Source of the DNA: Candidatus Gastranaerophilales bacterium
Lineage (GTDB): Bacteria; Cyanobacteriota; Vampirovibrionia; Gastranaerophilales; Gastranaerophilaceae
NCBI GenBank assembly: GCA_944325835.1
Contig: CALVBO010000001.1
Span: forward strand, 1-64,000
Direction: 5' to 3'
Length of the DNA stretch: 64,000 nucleotides
Numbering within the stretch: the first letter of the stretch is position 1; each line of letters begins with the position of its first letter. Shown here piece by piece: positions 9,851-18,762 of the stretch. Under the pieces are notes generated by a model that was not told where the DNA came from, made no database searches, and saw nothing but the letters and a program-made list of their open reading frames with translations. A program made the position numbers and the translations under genes.

Positions 9851-9880
9851 AAAAGGCGGGTTTCATGCCCGCCTTTCTCA
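9851..9880 (+). terminator. Terminator after pilin cassette 2
   Basis: GGCGGG and CCCGCC pair around a 7-nt loop (TTTCATG), followed by TTTCT. It separates the pilin from the convergent hydrolase gene. Confidence 0.75.
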
Positions 9881-9881
9881 G

Positions 9882-10412
9882 TTATTTAATTAATGTCTGA
9901 ACCGGTTTAAAGTTTGGATGTTTTGAGGTTCTCAGCAGCTCAAAAAGAACGATTTCAAGGCAGGTGATTTTTGCTCCGTTTTGTTTCATTGCTTCAATTC
10001 CCTGTTTGAATTCATAAGTGTTTCTGCTTGCACAGGCATCTTTTACAACATAAACTTCGTAGCCTGCATCTATTAATTCAGAAACGGTCTGGTGAACGCA
10101 AATATGCGTTTCAATACCGCCGATAATGACCTGTTTTTTGCCGGTTTGCTCAAGTGCATTTCTGAAATCTTCACCCTGCATTGCTGAAAATGCCGTTTTT
10201 TCAAGAACGGTCACGCCTTCCAGATTAAAACTTGCGATAGTTTTTCCAAGTCCCTGAGGGTACTGTTCGGTTATTATGGCCGGAATATTCAAGATATGCG
10301 CGGCTGTAAGCAATTTGTCCATTTTTACGGCAGCGTCATCTTTTTGCAGCATACCGACAAGCTTTTCCTGAAAATCTATTGCCACAAGTACGCAGTTATC
10401 AATATTTAACAT
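9882..10412 (-). CDS. Isochorismatase-like cysteine hydrolase
   Basis: This 176-aa protein has the fold of isochorismatase/nicotinamidase-type hydrolases. The expected Asp-Lys-Cys triad is visible as Asp in VAIDFQEK, Lys in VLEKTAFSA and Cys in GGIETHICVHQT. The substrate cannot be read from sequence; YcaC-like relatives are the closest in pattern. I chose the ATG at 10412, which has GGAGGT about ten bases upstream, rather than 10436. It is the last gene of a minus-strand run that starts with the transketolase subunit, 5 bp after the response-regulator-like gene. Confidence 0.85.
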   Translation of the reverse strand: MLNIDNCVLVAIDFQEKLVGMLQKDDAAVKMDKLLTAAHILNIPAIITEQYPQGLGKTIASFNLEGVTVLEKTAFSAMQGEDFRNALEQTGKKQVIIGGIETHICVHQTVSELIDAGYEVYVVKDACASRNTYEFKQGIEAMKQNGAKITCLEIVLFELLRTSKHPNFKPVQTLIK

Positions 10413-10416
10413 AATA

Positions 10417-11634
10417 TTAGTTACCTCCATTTGCATTAAATTTATTTATAAATCTGTCAAGGATTTCCATTAACCCTCTGGTGTTGAGTTTTGAGAATAT
10501 TATTTCAAAGTTTTCGTTTTCCGGTGCATCCAGACCGGAATACTGTATATTTATGGTTACTTTCGCACTGTTTTTGTAGATAATCTGTAAAGAATTAGTT
10601 TTATCAAAGTTGATTAGCATAAATTCTGCGCGATTTTTGTCCGTAAAATATTTTATCTTTGTATTTGGAAAACTTTTTTCGTATTTTTGTTTAGTTCGGT
10701 AAAATGCCGGTTCTATAACGCTTTCAAGCTTTTTGTTAAAGATATTCTGAAAAAGTTTGTAATTTTTATGTTCATCTGTAAGCTCATTACTTAACCAATC
10801 TTTTTCAGTTTCAAATTCGTAATCCGCCGCGGCATTATCAATATAAAGATTAACACCGCTTTTAGCGCGATCTACCTCAAGCCGTTCTATTTTATTGCGC
10901 AAGTCTTTTGCGCTTTCTTCTGTGTATGTGAATAAAATGCCTTTCATCTCAAGGTTATATTTATTTTTGAGTTTGTCAAAAACTTTTGCCGCATTTTCGA
11001 TTTCCGTTTTTGGCAGAATAATTAAGTATTTAAATTCCGCATAATTAATGATAAAGTCTGAATCCCTTAATATCATGGAAAGACGGCTTTCCACATTATC
11101 AAGTAAAAATTTCTGGTGAGAAATTTCGTCTATACTGACAGCAAGCATTGATGAATTTAGAATTTCACTGAAAAAGTTTGCGTTCACTATGTCGCTGATT
11201 TGTTCATATATATCGGAATTCGGCTTCAAGACGCCTTTATCCCTGAGCGAAGTTTTAAGACGTTCAATTGTTTTATACTGATTCAGGGATTTTTTTGCGT
11301 TAATTATTTTTATCAGAAGTTCAAAGTTTGTGATATTTATGTTACAAAAATCAGTTATCCCGCAGTCGTAAGCATTCAGAAGAGTTTTCGGATTAATTTC
11401 TTCAACAAGAAGAATGATTACGTTACTATTCTTTTTTATATTTGTGATAGCCGTGAGGGTTATATCAGTAATTTCTGATACGTGAAAAAGGATTATGTCC
11501 GCAGTCGAGGAGTATTTGTATAGTTCCGAGGAATTGCATTTTATAATAGTATCATCTTCTCTCAACAGCACAAGTTTTGCCTGTATAGAGTTTAATATAG
11601 TTGAACTATCTGAAACTATAGCAATTTTACTCAT
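10417..11634 (-). CDS. Receiver-like protein with degenerate GGDEF domain
   Basis: This 405-aa protein has three parts. Residues 1-115 look like a receiver fold (MSKIAIVSDSSTILNSI; ADIILFHVSEI where the phospho-acceptor Asp would lie), but the acidic pocket is poor. Residues about 160-260 resemble a diguanylate cyclase domain whose signature is lost: AEFKYLIILP stands where GGDEF-F-IILP would be. Residues 285-405 are an unrecognised C-terminal domain. It probably acts as a binding or scaffold protein rather than an enzyme. It sits 8 bp after ftsX in the same operon, so a link to cell division or envelope signalling is possible but unproven. Confidence 0.6.
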   Translation of the reverse strand: MSKIAIVSDSSTILNSIQAKLVLLREDDTIIKCNSSELYKYSSTADIILFHVSEITDITLTAITNIKKNSNVIILLVEEINPKTLLNAYDCGITDFCNINITNFELLIKIINAKKSLNQYKTIERLKTSLRDKGVLKPNSDIYEQISDIVNANFFSEILNSSMLAVSIDEISHQKFLLDNVESRLSMILRDSDFIINYAEFKYLIILPKTEIENAAKVFDKLKNKYNLEMKGILFTYTEESAKDLRNKIERLEVDRAKSGVNLYIDNAAADYEFETEKDWLSNELTDEHKNYKLFQNIFNKKLESVIEPAFYRTKQKYEKSFPNTKIKYFTDKNRAEFMLINFDKTNSLQIIYKNSAKVTINIQYSGLDAPENENFEIIFSKLNTRGLMEILDRFINKFNANGGN

Positions 11635-11642
11635 GCCTGACC

Positions 11643-12560
11643 CTATACCTGAAGGTGTTTCTTAATACAGATGAAGCTTCCGCCGGAACCGAATATGATA
11701 CCGGTCAGGAATACTGTCAGGATAACAAGGTTCAGCGCGTAATCCGGACTCGGCACGAAGAAGAAATTATGAACTGCAAGCAGGTATTTGTGAACCATGT
11801 AAACAGGGATTATAGAAACAAGCGCCCCCATAAATCCGTAGTATGCACCCTGCAGCAGAAGCGGGAAGCGGATATACCAGTTGCTGACACCCATTAAGCG
11901 CATAATTTCTATTTCATCTTTTCTGGACTGGATAACCAGCAGAATTGTGTTATTGATAATCGTTACGGTTAAAATACCGATTACTGCAACAACAAATATC
12001 ATTAAATGCGACACTATGTGATTTGCCGTATTAATTTTTTCTGCCAGATCTTTCGCGTAGTTGACATCCTCAACATAAGAAAGTTTTTTGACGGAATCAA
12101 AAACCGCTTCAACATTTGTTGGAGAATCCACCCGAACATGCAGCGTGTCCGGCAGCGGGTTGGTTATGTCCGGCAAATCAAGTTCTTTCTTCAAAGAATC
12201 CCATGAAACCTGTTTGGGTATAAGCGTGATTTTGGTTACATGGTCAAAGCCTTCAATTTGTTTTGTTGCATAATCTATATTGGTATCATTTTTCAGATAT
12301 ACAGAAATCTCAAGCACCTTCCCGAGTTCTTTTGCAAAAGATGAAATGGAAAGGGTTGATCTGAAAAATACTCCAAAAATCGTCAAAATTGCCGTCATTG
12401 TTGTTATAATGACAACGTTAACCAGAAGCCCGGTACCTTTAAGATCATTGATGGCTTCTTTTACTAACCTGTAAAGTATTCTTACTTCGCAAAGTTTATC
12501 TTTAGGTATGCGTTTTTTTATATTTTTTCTTACTCTGACGTTATTTTTACTACTGTTCAT
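11643..12560 (-). CDS. ftsX: Cell division protein FtsX
   Basis: This inner-membrane partner of FtsE couples ATP hydrolysis to septal peptidoglycan hydrolases. It has an N-terminal TM (VNVVIITTMTAILTIFGVFF), a periplasmic loop with 'VSWDSLKKELDLPDITNPLPDT', and three C-terminal TM segments. The region 'RKDEIEIMRLMGVSNWYIRFP' is the hallmark cytoplasmic loop. I take the ATG at 12560, which overlaps the ftsE stop by 11 bp and gives 305 aa. The overlap indicates translational coupling. Confidence 0.93.
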   Translation of the reverse strand: MNSSKNNVRVRKNIKKRIPKDKLCEVRILYRLVKEAINDLKGTGLLVNVVIITTMTAILTIFGVFFRSTLSISSFAKELGKVLEISVYLKNDTNIDYATKQIEGFDHVTKITLIPKQVSWDSLKKELDLPDITNPLPDTLHVRVDSPTNVEAVFDSVKKLSYVEDVNYAKDLAEKINTANHIVSHLMIFVVAVIGILTVTIINNTILLVIQSRKDEIEIMRLMGVSNWYIRFPLLLQGAYYGFMGALVSIIPVYMVHKYLLAVHNFFFVPSPDYALNLVILTVFLTGIIFGSGGSFICIKKHLQV

Positions 12561-13230
12561 AGGTACCTGCTTGCTTATCTCTGATAATTTCACCAAAACC
12601 GAGTGTAATAACCCGTTTTCTCATATAGTTAACCATAGCTTCATCGTGGGTGGAAACAATTACCGTGATGCCTCGCTGGTTAATCTGATCTAAAATTTGC
12701 ATGATTTCCATGGAATTTGTCGGGTCTAAGTTGCCTGTAGGTTCGTCTGCGATTAATAGAGGCGGTCCGTTAACGATTGCGCGTGCAATACCGACTCTTT
12801 GCTGTTCACCGCCTGAAAGTTCTGACGGGTAAGCGGTTAATTTGTCGCTTAAACCTACAATGTTTAAAGCACTTGTTACACGGGAACGGATTTCTTTTGT
12901 GCTTATTCCGAGCGTTCTGATAACATAAGCTACGTTATCATAAACAGTTTTATTCTGGAGCAGTTTATAATCCTGAAAGACAATTCCCATGCATCTTCTG
13001 ATGCTCGGAACTTCATCATTGGAAAGTTTGCCGATATCTTTTCCGCCGATTGTAACAATTCCTGAAGTAGGTAATTCTTCGTGGTAAAGCAATTTCATTA
13101 AGGTAGATTTTCCTGCACCTGATGCGCCTACTACAAAAACAAATTCTCCCGGTCTGATATCCAGATTAATGTTTTTTAGTGCAAATTTCCCGTTTTTATA
13201 TTTTTTTGTGACATTTCTGAATTGAATCAT
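12550..13230 (-). CDS. ftsE: Cell division ATP-binding protein FtsE
   Basis: This 226-aa ABC-type ATPase pairs with FtsX at the division site. Walker A is GASGAGKST, the Q-loop is in VFQDYKLL, the ABC signature is LSGGEQQR, Walker B is [12 protein letters not shown], and the switch His is in VSTHDEAM. Its start shares one base with the stop of the upstream transketolase subunit, and ftsX overlaps its 3' end. The three are clearly one transcription unit. Confidence 0.96.
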   Translation of the reverse strand: MIQFRNVTKKYKNGKFALKNINLDIRPGEFVFVVGASGAGKSTLMKLLYHEELPTSGIVTIGGKDIGKLSNDEVPSIRRCMGIVFQDYKLLQNKTVYDNVAYVIRTLGISTKEIRSRVTSALNIVGLSDKLTAYPSELSGGEQQRVGIARAIVNGPPLLIADEPTGNLDPTNSMEIMQILDQINQRGITVIVSTHDEAMVNYMRKRVITLGFGEIIRDKQAGTYEQ

Positions 13231-14177
13231 TATTTTTTAAGTTCCTCTATCTTTAAAGCTATTTTTTCTGCGGTAAGTCCGTAAAAGTCAAGCAGTTCAC
13301 TCCATTTGCCGCTTTGCCCGAACTGGTCATTTATGCCTATCCGATGAACACGCGTAGGAAGTTCTTCGCTTAAAACTTCGCAAACCGCGCTTCCAAGCCC
13401 GTTTATAACTGAGTGGTTCTCAATTGTGACAACAAAACCGGTTTTCTTTGCGCTGTTAATAATAGTATTTTTATCAATAGGCTTAATGACAGGCATGCTT
13501 ATTACTTCTATATCAATGCCCTTTTCTTTTAGAATATCCGCTGCCATTAAGGTTTCCGCAAGTGTTTCTCCATTAGAAATTACGGTAAAATCTTTTCCTT
13601 CTTTTAAAACTTTTGCCTGATAAGGGTTAAATGTGTAATCCTCCGGAAATATATCAATAAGATTTGTTCTGGCAAGTCTTATGTACATCGGGCCTTTATA
13701 TTCGGCCGCGAATTTAATAATTTCTTCGCATTCTTTGCAATCAGACGGAACTACTACCATCATGTTAGGAATAGAGCGCATAAGCGCGATATCTTCCAGC
13801 GCCTGATGGCTTGCGCCGTCCTCGCCTACAGTAACCCCGCCGTGCGTGCCGATTATTTTTACATTGAATTTAGGGTATGCAACAGAATTCCTTATCTGAT
13901 CGTAAGTTCTGCCGGTTGCAAACATAGCAAAACTTGCCGCAAACGGAATTTTACCCTGCGAAGCCAACCCCGCTGCTGTTGCTATCATGTCTTGCTCGGC
14001 AATACCTGTATCAAAAAATCTTTCAGGAAATTTTTTACCGAAAATTTGAGTTTGCGTTGAGCATGCCAAATCAGCATCCAATACAACAATATCTTTGTTC
14101 GTTTCGCCTAATTTAGCGAGAGTTTCCCCAAAAATATTTCTTATTGCGCGTCTTTGCTTTGTGTTTAATGTCATCAT
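13230..14177 (-). CDS. Transketolase family protein, C-terminal subunit
   Basis: This protein of about 315 aa corresponds to the C-terminal half of a split transketolase: the pyrimidine-binding domain (AEQDMIATAAGLASQGKIPFAASFAMF) and the C-terminal domain. It should interconvert pentose-phosphate sugars only with a separate thiamine-diphosphate-binding N-terminal half. Such halves are often adjacent, but none is nearby here. A DXS-like role is a weaker alternative. Starts at 14177 and 14174 (ATGATG) both follow a run of seven G that may act as the ribosome site; the TTG at 14213 seems less likely. It leads the ftsEX operon. Confidence 0.88.
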   Translation of the reverse strand: MMTLNTKQRRAIRNIFGETLAKLGETNKDIVVLDADLACSTQTQIFGKKFPERFFDTGIAEQDMIATAAGLASQGKIPFAASFAMFATGRTYDQIRNSVAYPKFNVKIIGTHGGVTVGEDGASHQALEDIALMRSIPNMMVVVPSDCKECEEIIKFAAEYKGPMYIRLARTNLIDIFPEDYTFNPYQAKVLKEGKDFTVISNGETLAETLMAADILKEKGIDIEVISMPVIKPIDKNTIINSAKKTGFVVTIENHSVINGLGSAVCEVLSEELPTRVHRIGINDQFGQSGKWSELLDFYGLTAEKIALKIEELKK

Positions 14178-14409
14178 ACCCCCCCGCTTATTTGTAAAAC
14201 AATGTAACAACAATTACATTATATCATGAAAAAAAGTTTTATTGTAATACAATAAAGTTATGTTAAATATATCTTTTTTATCTCTTCTGATAAATCTTGG
14301 GATATGTTAAGAATTATTAAAAAAAATAGTAAATTTAGCAATTTTTTTTCTTGACGGATATTAGAAGATTAGAAGTAAAGATATACGTTATCTGAAAGGA
14401 ACAAATTAT

Positions 14410-15558
14410 ATGATTCAAGTACCAAGTATCCAAAATCCGTATCAAGTGTATCCGATGGCTCAGCAACAGTATATGCATAATCCGATGTATATGCCGCAGC
14501 CGCAGGCTCCACAGGCGGATTACAATGCCGTAAAAATTGCAATTAACGGCGCATCAGTTCAGGCTCCGGGTGCTCAACAAGCTCAAGTAGGCGGTTACGC
14601 AGTACCTACAATGCCTTACTACTCTTACCCTCAAGCAGATTTATACAGTTACCCTCAAGCGGTTCAACAGCCTTACTACATGCCGGCTCAAACAGTTATG
14701 GCACCTGTAGCAATGGCTCCGGCTCAAGCTCCGGAAATGGTTCAACAGGCAGCACCGCAGCCGGCTCCAATGCCTCCTGTACCACCTGTTCAACCGCAAG
14801 TTATTCAACAAAACCTTAACGCTCCGGCAGCAGTTGCTGTTCCGGAACCGGTTATTACTCAAGCGGCAGTTGCAGCTCCGGAAGTTCAGCCAAAAGAAGT
14901 TAAACCGGAAACAACTCAGCCAAAAGTTGAAGTAGTTAAACCGGAAGAACTTAAACCACAGGTCGATATCAATGCATTCATCGCAGAATTGACCAACCCG
15001 GACTTTGAAAAACAGGCTTCCGCAATGGAAAATATCGCAATGATGGTTAATCAGGAACCGCAAAAAGCAACCGAACTCTTAGATGAAAGAGTTGTTAAAG
15101 CTTTAACTGATATCCTGAACGCTGATACGAAAGAATTAGTCGGCCCGTCAAAAGAACAAATGGAAGCAAGACAAAAAATTATGACAGGTAAACAGGTTTC
15201 TGATGCCGAAAAAGAATTGGCTAACGCAATGACACCGAAAGAACAGGCTGAAAGAAACAAAAGCTACGCTTTATTCACAATGGCTATAATGCAAAAACTC
15301 TTTGGTGATGAAGTTCAAAAACTTTCAGGACAGGTTGTTCCAATCACCGAGTTGCCGGGCGCAGTAGCAGTTGTTGAACAGTTGAAATCTAACCCTAACC
15401 CTATGGTTAGAGCGTCAGCAATTGAGTCATTGAGCTATATCCAAAGACCGGAATACAAAAATGACTTGAACACAATCTTCACAATTGCAAAGAACGATCA
15501 GGACAAAAACGTTCAAGAAACAGCAACAGCAGCTTTAGCTAAATTAAATAAAGCATAA
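14410..15558 (+). CDS. Pro/Gln-rich protein with HEAT-like C-terminal domain
   Basis: This 382-aa protein has a low-complexity N-terminal third (residues 1-100) rich in Gln, Pro, Tyr and Met ('YSYPQADLYSYPQAVQQPYY'), then a Pro/Ala/Val/Glu linker to about 185. A helical C-terminal domain follows, with repeats such as 'NPDFEKQASAMENIAMMV' and 'NPNPMVRASAIESLSYI' that look like HEAT-type pairs. No signal peptide is seen. The start has GAAAGGAAC just upstream. It stands alone with a strong terminator. The function is unknown; a scaffold or interaction role is an inference. Confidence 0.7.
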   Translation: MIQVPSIQNPYQVYPMAQQQYMHNPMYMPQPQAPQADYNAVKIAINGASVQAPGAQQAQVGGYAVPTMPYYSYPQADLYSYPQAVQQPYYMPAQTVMAPVAMAPAQAPEMVQQAAPQPAPMPPVPPVQPQVIQQNLNAPAAVAVPEPVITQAAVAAPEVQPKEVKPETTQPKVEVVKPEELKPQVDINAFIAELTNPDFEKQASAMENIAMMVNQEPQKATELLDERVVKALTDILNADTKELVGPSKEQMEARQKIMTGKQVSDAEKELANAMTPKEQAERNKSYALFTMAIMQKLFGDEVQKLSGQVVPITELPGAVAVVEQLKSNPNPMVRASAIESLSYIQRPEYKNDLNTIFTIAKNDQDKNVQETATAALAKLNKA

Positions 15559-15601
15559 AACTTAAAAAGAATTATATAATTTAATATCCTTTCTGTTGAC
15601 T

Positions 15602-15634
15602 ATGAGGAGGTTTTTAACCTCCTCTATCTTTTTG
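15602..15634 (+). terminator. Terminator after HEAT-like gene
   Basis: GAGGAGG and CCTCCTC pair around TTTTTAA, followed by TATCTTTTTG. The cassette 3 promoter starts a few bases downstream. Confidence 0.75.
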
Positions 15635-15640
15635 TCAATC

Positions 15641-15669
15641 TTGACTAAATGAAAAACATGTTACATAAT
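15641..15669 (+). promoter_or_regulatory. Pilin cassette 3 promoter with AACATGTT spacer
   Basis: TTGACT (15641-15646) and CATAAT (15664-15669) have a 17-bp spacer carrying AACATGTT. The region from here to the leader ATG is closely similar to cassette 2, including ATAATAAGACAAAGGCGA. Confidence 0.7.
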
Positions 15670-15733
15670 GTAAGAGTACCGCATATCGGCATGGATAATA
15701 AGACAAAGGCGAGAAGCCGGAAAGGATATAGAA

Positions 15734-15802
15734 ATGAAAAAATGCAGAAATGTAATTACTTGCGCAGGGGGGGGGGGGGAGTTGCTCAACCGGTACTATT
15801 GA
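15734..15802 (+). CDS. Leader ORF of pilin cassette 3 (OFF frame)
   Basis: The ATG follows GGATATAGAA and encodes MKKCRNVITCA plus four glycines. With 13 G the frame then reads ELLNRYY and stops at 15800. Removing one G gives a frame open from here into the pilin at 15867 onward. It is homologous to the leader of cassette 2. Confidence 0.7.
   Translation: MKKCRNVITCAGGGGELLNRYY
15767..15779 (+). repeat. Poly-G tract, 13 G (OFF)
   Basis: Thirteen consecutive G. One fewer (12) would restore the leader-pilin frame. Confidence 0.95.
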
Positions 15803-15866
15803 ACAGTCGAAAGCCATTAATTGTCATTCCGAACTGCGCAAGCGAGCAGAGGCACAAAGCGAAAAC

Positions 15867-17099
15867 GTGAAAAATAACTGTCATCCTGAACTTGATTCAG
15901 GATCTATCCAACATTGCGAGCTACCGGTGTTGCTGGACAGATGCCGAAACGGTCTTGCTCGACTCGCGGAAAACGTGCCTACGTGCTTTCAGCACTCCGC
16001 ACTCCGCTCGCTCGCGCAATTCGGGATGACATTAAAGAATATACCGTCATTGCGAGCGGTCGCAGACCGCGTGGCAATCCACCGGCGGTCGAGCCGGTTC
16101 CATAATGGGTTGGTCGGCTTACGGTCAGCGTTTACTATGGCAGAGATACTCTTATCCCTCACGATAATCGGTGTGGTTGCTGCGATAACGCTTCCGAGTT
16201 TGACCGGAAACATAAATGAGCGTACATGGAACACGCAGCGCAAAGCACTTTATGCGCGTTTTAGTCAAGCGCTTGCGCTAATGCCGTCTTTGAGCGGTTA
16301 TGGAACCTATACTGAAGAAAGCAGCTCCGGTGCTGATGATGCTATGGATAACGCTGCGGAAACATTCATTACAGCAGGACTTTCAAAAGTTTTAAAAATT
16401 AACAATATTTGTGATTACAAGCACTTAGAAGATTGCGGAATCCCAACGGTTGTGAACACTTTATCAGGCGGTACGCTTAGCAAATTTACAACAGACTACA
16501 ATACACTGGTTGGCTTTAATGAGGTATTTAAAATTGTTTCTTATAGCCAGAATAATTGTACCGGAGAGAAAACCTCTAAAGTAACATATAAGCTTGATAC
16601 AAGAGCCGCAGCCTTTGAAACTGCCAATGGTGAATCAATTTTAATTTATTATAATCCGTCCTGTACCGGTGATATGCAGGAAGAAATGATTTTTGTTCAA
16701 CCCAAAATGTGTGCGAATTTTGTGTACGATTTGAATGGGAGCAAAGGTCCAAATACGGTTGGTAAAGATATTGGATTTATAACGGCACTGTACCCTTCCG
16801 ATCCTGTGATAGTAGCACCGTTGCCGCTAAATTCTGATGCCGGAAGCGCAGCGCAGACGGATGCAAGTAAACTTTGTCGAGCACAGGATAGTGAAAGCAG
16901 ACTTCCAAATATAGATGAATTATCTGCAATGTTCATCAATAAAAATCTGTTAGAGTTGCCTCAATATGCGTATTGGTCGGGTACAGTTTATACAAAAGAT
17001 TCTTCTAAAGGCTGGGCTCATGCTTTTATAAATAGTGAAACTAATCGGATGGTTGGGCCTCGCTCTGAGGTCGCTCCGGTTCGTTGTATAAAAAGGTAA
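15867..17099 (+). CDS. Type IV pilin-like protein, copy 3
   Basis: The first in-frame start listed here is a GTG at 15867 inside palindromic repeats, with no clear ribosome site. The intended start is probably the phase-variable leader ATG at 15734, or a start close to the prepilin signal. The signal reads RSA|FTMAEILLSLTIIGVV with Ala at -1 and Glu5. The body shares INNICDYKHLEDCGI, TRAAAFETANGESI and DLNGSKGPNTVGKDIGF with the other copies. The tail has RLPNIDELSAMFINKNL and YWSGT, ending RCIKR. The middle (about 200 residues in) differs strongly from its paralogues. It is expected at the surface as a pilus or pseudopilus subunit. As assembled it is likely off or weakly translated. Confidence 0.8.
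   Translation: MKNNCHPELDSGSIQHCELPVLLDRCRNGLARLAENVPTCFQHSALRSLAQFGMTLKNIPSLRAVADRVAIHRRSSRFHNGLVGLRSAFTMAEILLSLTIIGVVAAITLPSLTGNINERTWNTQRKALYARFSQALALMPSLSGYGTYTEESSSGADDAMDNAAETFITAGLSKVLKINNICDYKHLEDCGIPTVVNTLSGGTLSKFTTDYNTLVGFNEVFKIVSYSQNNCTGEKTSKVTYKLDTRAAAFETANGESILIYYNPSCTGDMQEEMIFVQPKMCANFVYDLNGSKGPNTVGKDIGFITALYPSDPVIVAPLPLNSDAGSAAQTDASKLCRAQDSESRLPNIDELSAMFINKNLLELPQYAYWSGTVYTKDSSKGWAHAFINSETNRMVGPRSEVAPVRCIKR
15880..16125 (+). repeat. Translated palindromic repeat array, cassette 3
   Basis: A GTCATCCTGAACTTGATTC unit opens at 15880 and closes with TTCGGGATGACA near 16031, interrupted by an extra insert rich in CGCTCG. A GTCATTGCGAGCGG...GTGGCAATCCA unit follows at 16046-16081. 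Both families recur in the other cassettes. Confidence 0.75.
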
Positions 17100-17101
17100 T
17101 T

Positions 17102-17132
17102 TAAAAGGCGGGATAACACCGCCTTTATTATT
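17102..17132 (+). terminator. Terminator after pilin cassette 3
   Basis: GGCGG and CCGCC pair around GATAACA, followed by TTTATTATTTTC. It lies between convergent genes and overlaps the kdsB 3' end. Confidence 0.7.
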
Positions 17133-17856
17133 TTCTTGAAACTATTTCTTTAAACTTTTCCAAATCCTCTTTTGTATCAATTCCGACCGGTACAAAGTCT
17201 ACTATTGAAGTTTTTATTTTCATCCCGTTTTGCAGCGCTCTTAATTGTTCTAAGCTTTCTGCCACTTCAAGCTGTGATTGTGAAAGCTTTGTCATTCTTT
17301 TTAACGCTTCACGTTTGTAGCCGTAAATACCAAGATGTCCATAGAAAGTTGCGATATCAGCATTTCTTTCATAAGGGATTTTTGAACGTGAAAAATAAAG
17401 CGCATATCCGCGGTTGTCGCGTACGCATTTGACCAAATTCGGATTGTTGATTTCTTCTTCGTCCGTCAAAACTCTTAGCAATGTGGAAATATCTGCTTCC
17501 AAATCTTCAAGAACATTTCTCATAACCGCATCAATACTTTCAGGAGTAATAAGAGGTTCATCTCCCTGCAAGTTTACAACGTGAGTGATTTCCGGATGTC
17601 TGTCCATGACCTCCTGAATTCTGTCGCTGCCGCATTTGTGGTTAACTGATGTCATTTCAACGTTACCGCCAAAGCCTTTTACGCAATTATAAATCCGCTC
17701 ATCATCTGTCGCCACGATAATAATATCCGCAAGTGTTGACTGTGACGCTTTTTCATAGACCCATTGAATAATAGGTTTTCCTTCAACTTCAATTAACGGT
17801 TTCCCTTCTAATCTGCTTGAGCCGTATCTTGCCGGAATTATAATTGCTGTTGTCAT
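17128..17856 (-). CDS. kdsB: CMP-KDO synthetase (3-deoxy-manno-octulosonate cytidylyltransferase)
   Basis: The enzyme activates KDO with CTP for lipopolysaccharide core synthesis, which supports an outer membrane in this organism. At 242 aa it is full length. The nucleotide-binding motif ARYGSSRLEGKPL is at residues 8-20, and NLQGDEPLI is at about 98-106. It is the last gene of accD-accA-prmA-kdsB, 12 bp after prmA, with GGGAAAAG just upstream of the ATG. Confidence 0.96.
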   Translation of the reverse strand: MTTAIIIPARYGSSRLEGKPLIEVEGKPIIQWVYEKASQSTLADIIIVATDDERIYNCVKGFGGNVEMTSVNHKCGSDRIQEVMDRHPEITHVVNLQGDEPLITPESIDAVMRNVLEDLEADISTLLRVLTDEEEINNPNLVKCVRDNRGYALYFSRSKIPYERNADIATFYGHLGIYGYKREALKRMTKLSQSQLEVAESLEQLRALQNGMKIKTSIVDFVPVGIDTKEDLEKFKEIVSRK

Positions 17857-17868
17857 TCTTTTCCCCTT

Positions 17869-18762
17869 TTATATATTTTTGACGATAAAGCAAACCCACT
17901 GGTTCTGATGAAGCTCTTGTTCCATTTCAAGTTTGCAGCGTTTTATTGCATCAAGAACCACCGGTGCTTTCTCTTCCAAAATCCCGCTAAGTACGAGATA
18001 GCCGCCTTTTTTCGTAATCCGCTGCAAATCTTCCATAATTTCGTTTAGAACATTGTGGAGAATATTTGCAAGTACAAGGTCAAATTGGCGGTGAATGTTT
18101 TCGCTTGTACCGAATTCAAATTCGCACTCAACATTATTTTTTAATGCGTTTTCTTTTGCTACATCAATTACCGTATCATCGTTGTCACATCCGTAAACGT
18201 AATTTGCACAGAATTTTTTCGCGCAAATCGCAAGAATTCCGGAGCCGGTTCCGATATCAGCAACATCTTTATCTTTTACTCCGATTATTTCAATCGCTTT
18301 CATACAAAGCTGCGTTGTAGCATGAGTTCCTGTCCCAAAAGCACAGCCCGGCTCTAAACGGATAACAATTTCGTCAGGTTTTTCACTGTATTCAAGCCAG
18401 TCCGGAACAATGACAATTTTATCAGAAACGCGTGTTATATCCCATTTCTCTTTCCATTTTTTAGACCAATCTTCATTTTCTTTTTCGGTCAAGGTGTGTT
18501 TCCAACTGCCGAGCATTTCATCTGTAAAACCGCGTTGAATAAGCAGTTTTCTATATTCAGTCAATAACTCATCAAGCGCAAGCGGTTTTTCCGTCAAAAA
18601 GACCTTTAATGTTCCGCGGGTGGTTGATGTCATCTCAAGGTCTTTGTAGCTTTCTTCTGCAAGGATTACGCCTTCACACGGAAGGTTTTCAAAGCAAAAT
18701 TCCGAGATAACATCTTCTATTGCCGGATTAATCTCTATTAAAAGCTCAAAGTAGGTTTTCAT
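17869..18762 (-). CDS. prmA: Ribosomal protein L11 methyltransferase
   Basis: This SAM-dependent enzyme methylates ribosomal protein L11. The 297-aa protein has an N-terminal substrate-recognition domain and a C-terminal Rossmann methyltransferase. The hallmark EPGCAFGTGTHATT is followed by the SAM-binding loop DIGTGSGILAI and the acceptor motif LANIL. Its start overlaps the accA stop by 4 bp, so it is co-translated with lipid synthesis genes, with kdsB following. Confidence 0.95.
   Translation of the reverse strand: MKTYFELLIEINPAIEDVISEFCFENLPCEGVILAEESYKDLEMTSTTRGTLKVFLTEKPLALDELLTEYRKLLIQRGFTDEMLGSWKHTLTEKENEDWSKKWKEKWDITRVSDKIVIVPDWLEYSEKPDEIVIRLEPGCAFGTGTHATTQLCMKAIEIIGVKDKDVADIGTGSGILAICAKKFCANYVYGCDNDDTVIDVAKENALKNNVECEFEFGTSENIHRQFDLVLANILHNVLNEIMEDLQRITKKGGYLVLSGILEEKAPVVLDAIKRCKLEMEQELHQNQWVCFIVKNI

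Noticed and set aside
14641-15063. 140-aa minus-strand ORF rich in Arg, Asn and Cys
   Set aside because: It is the shadow of the Pro/Gln-rich coding region on the plus strand; composition is that of reversed Gln/Pro/Val codons.
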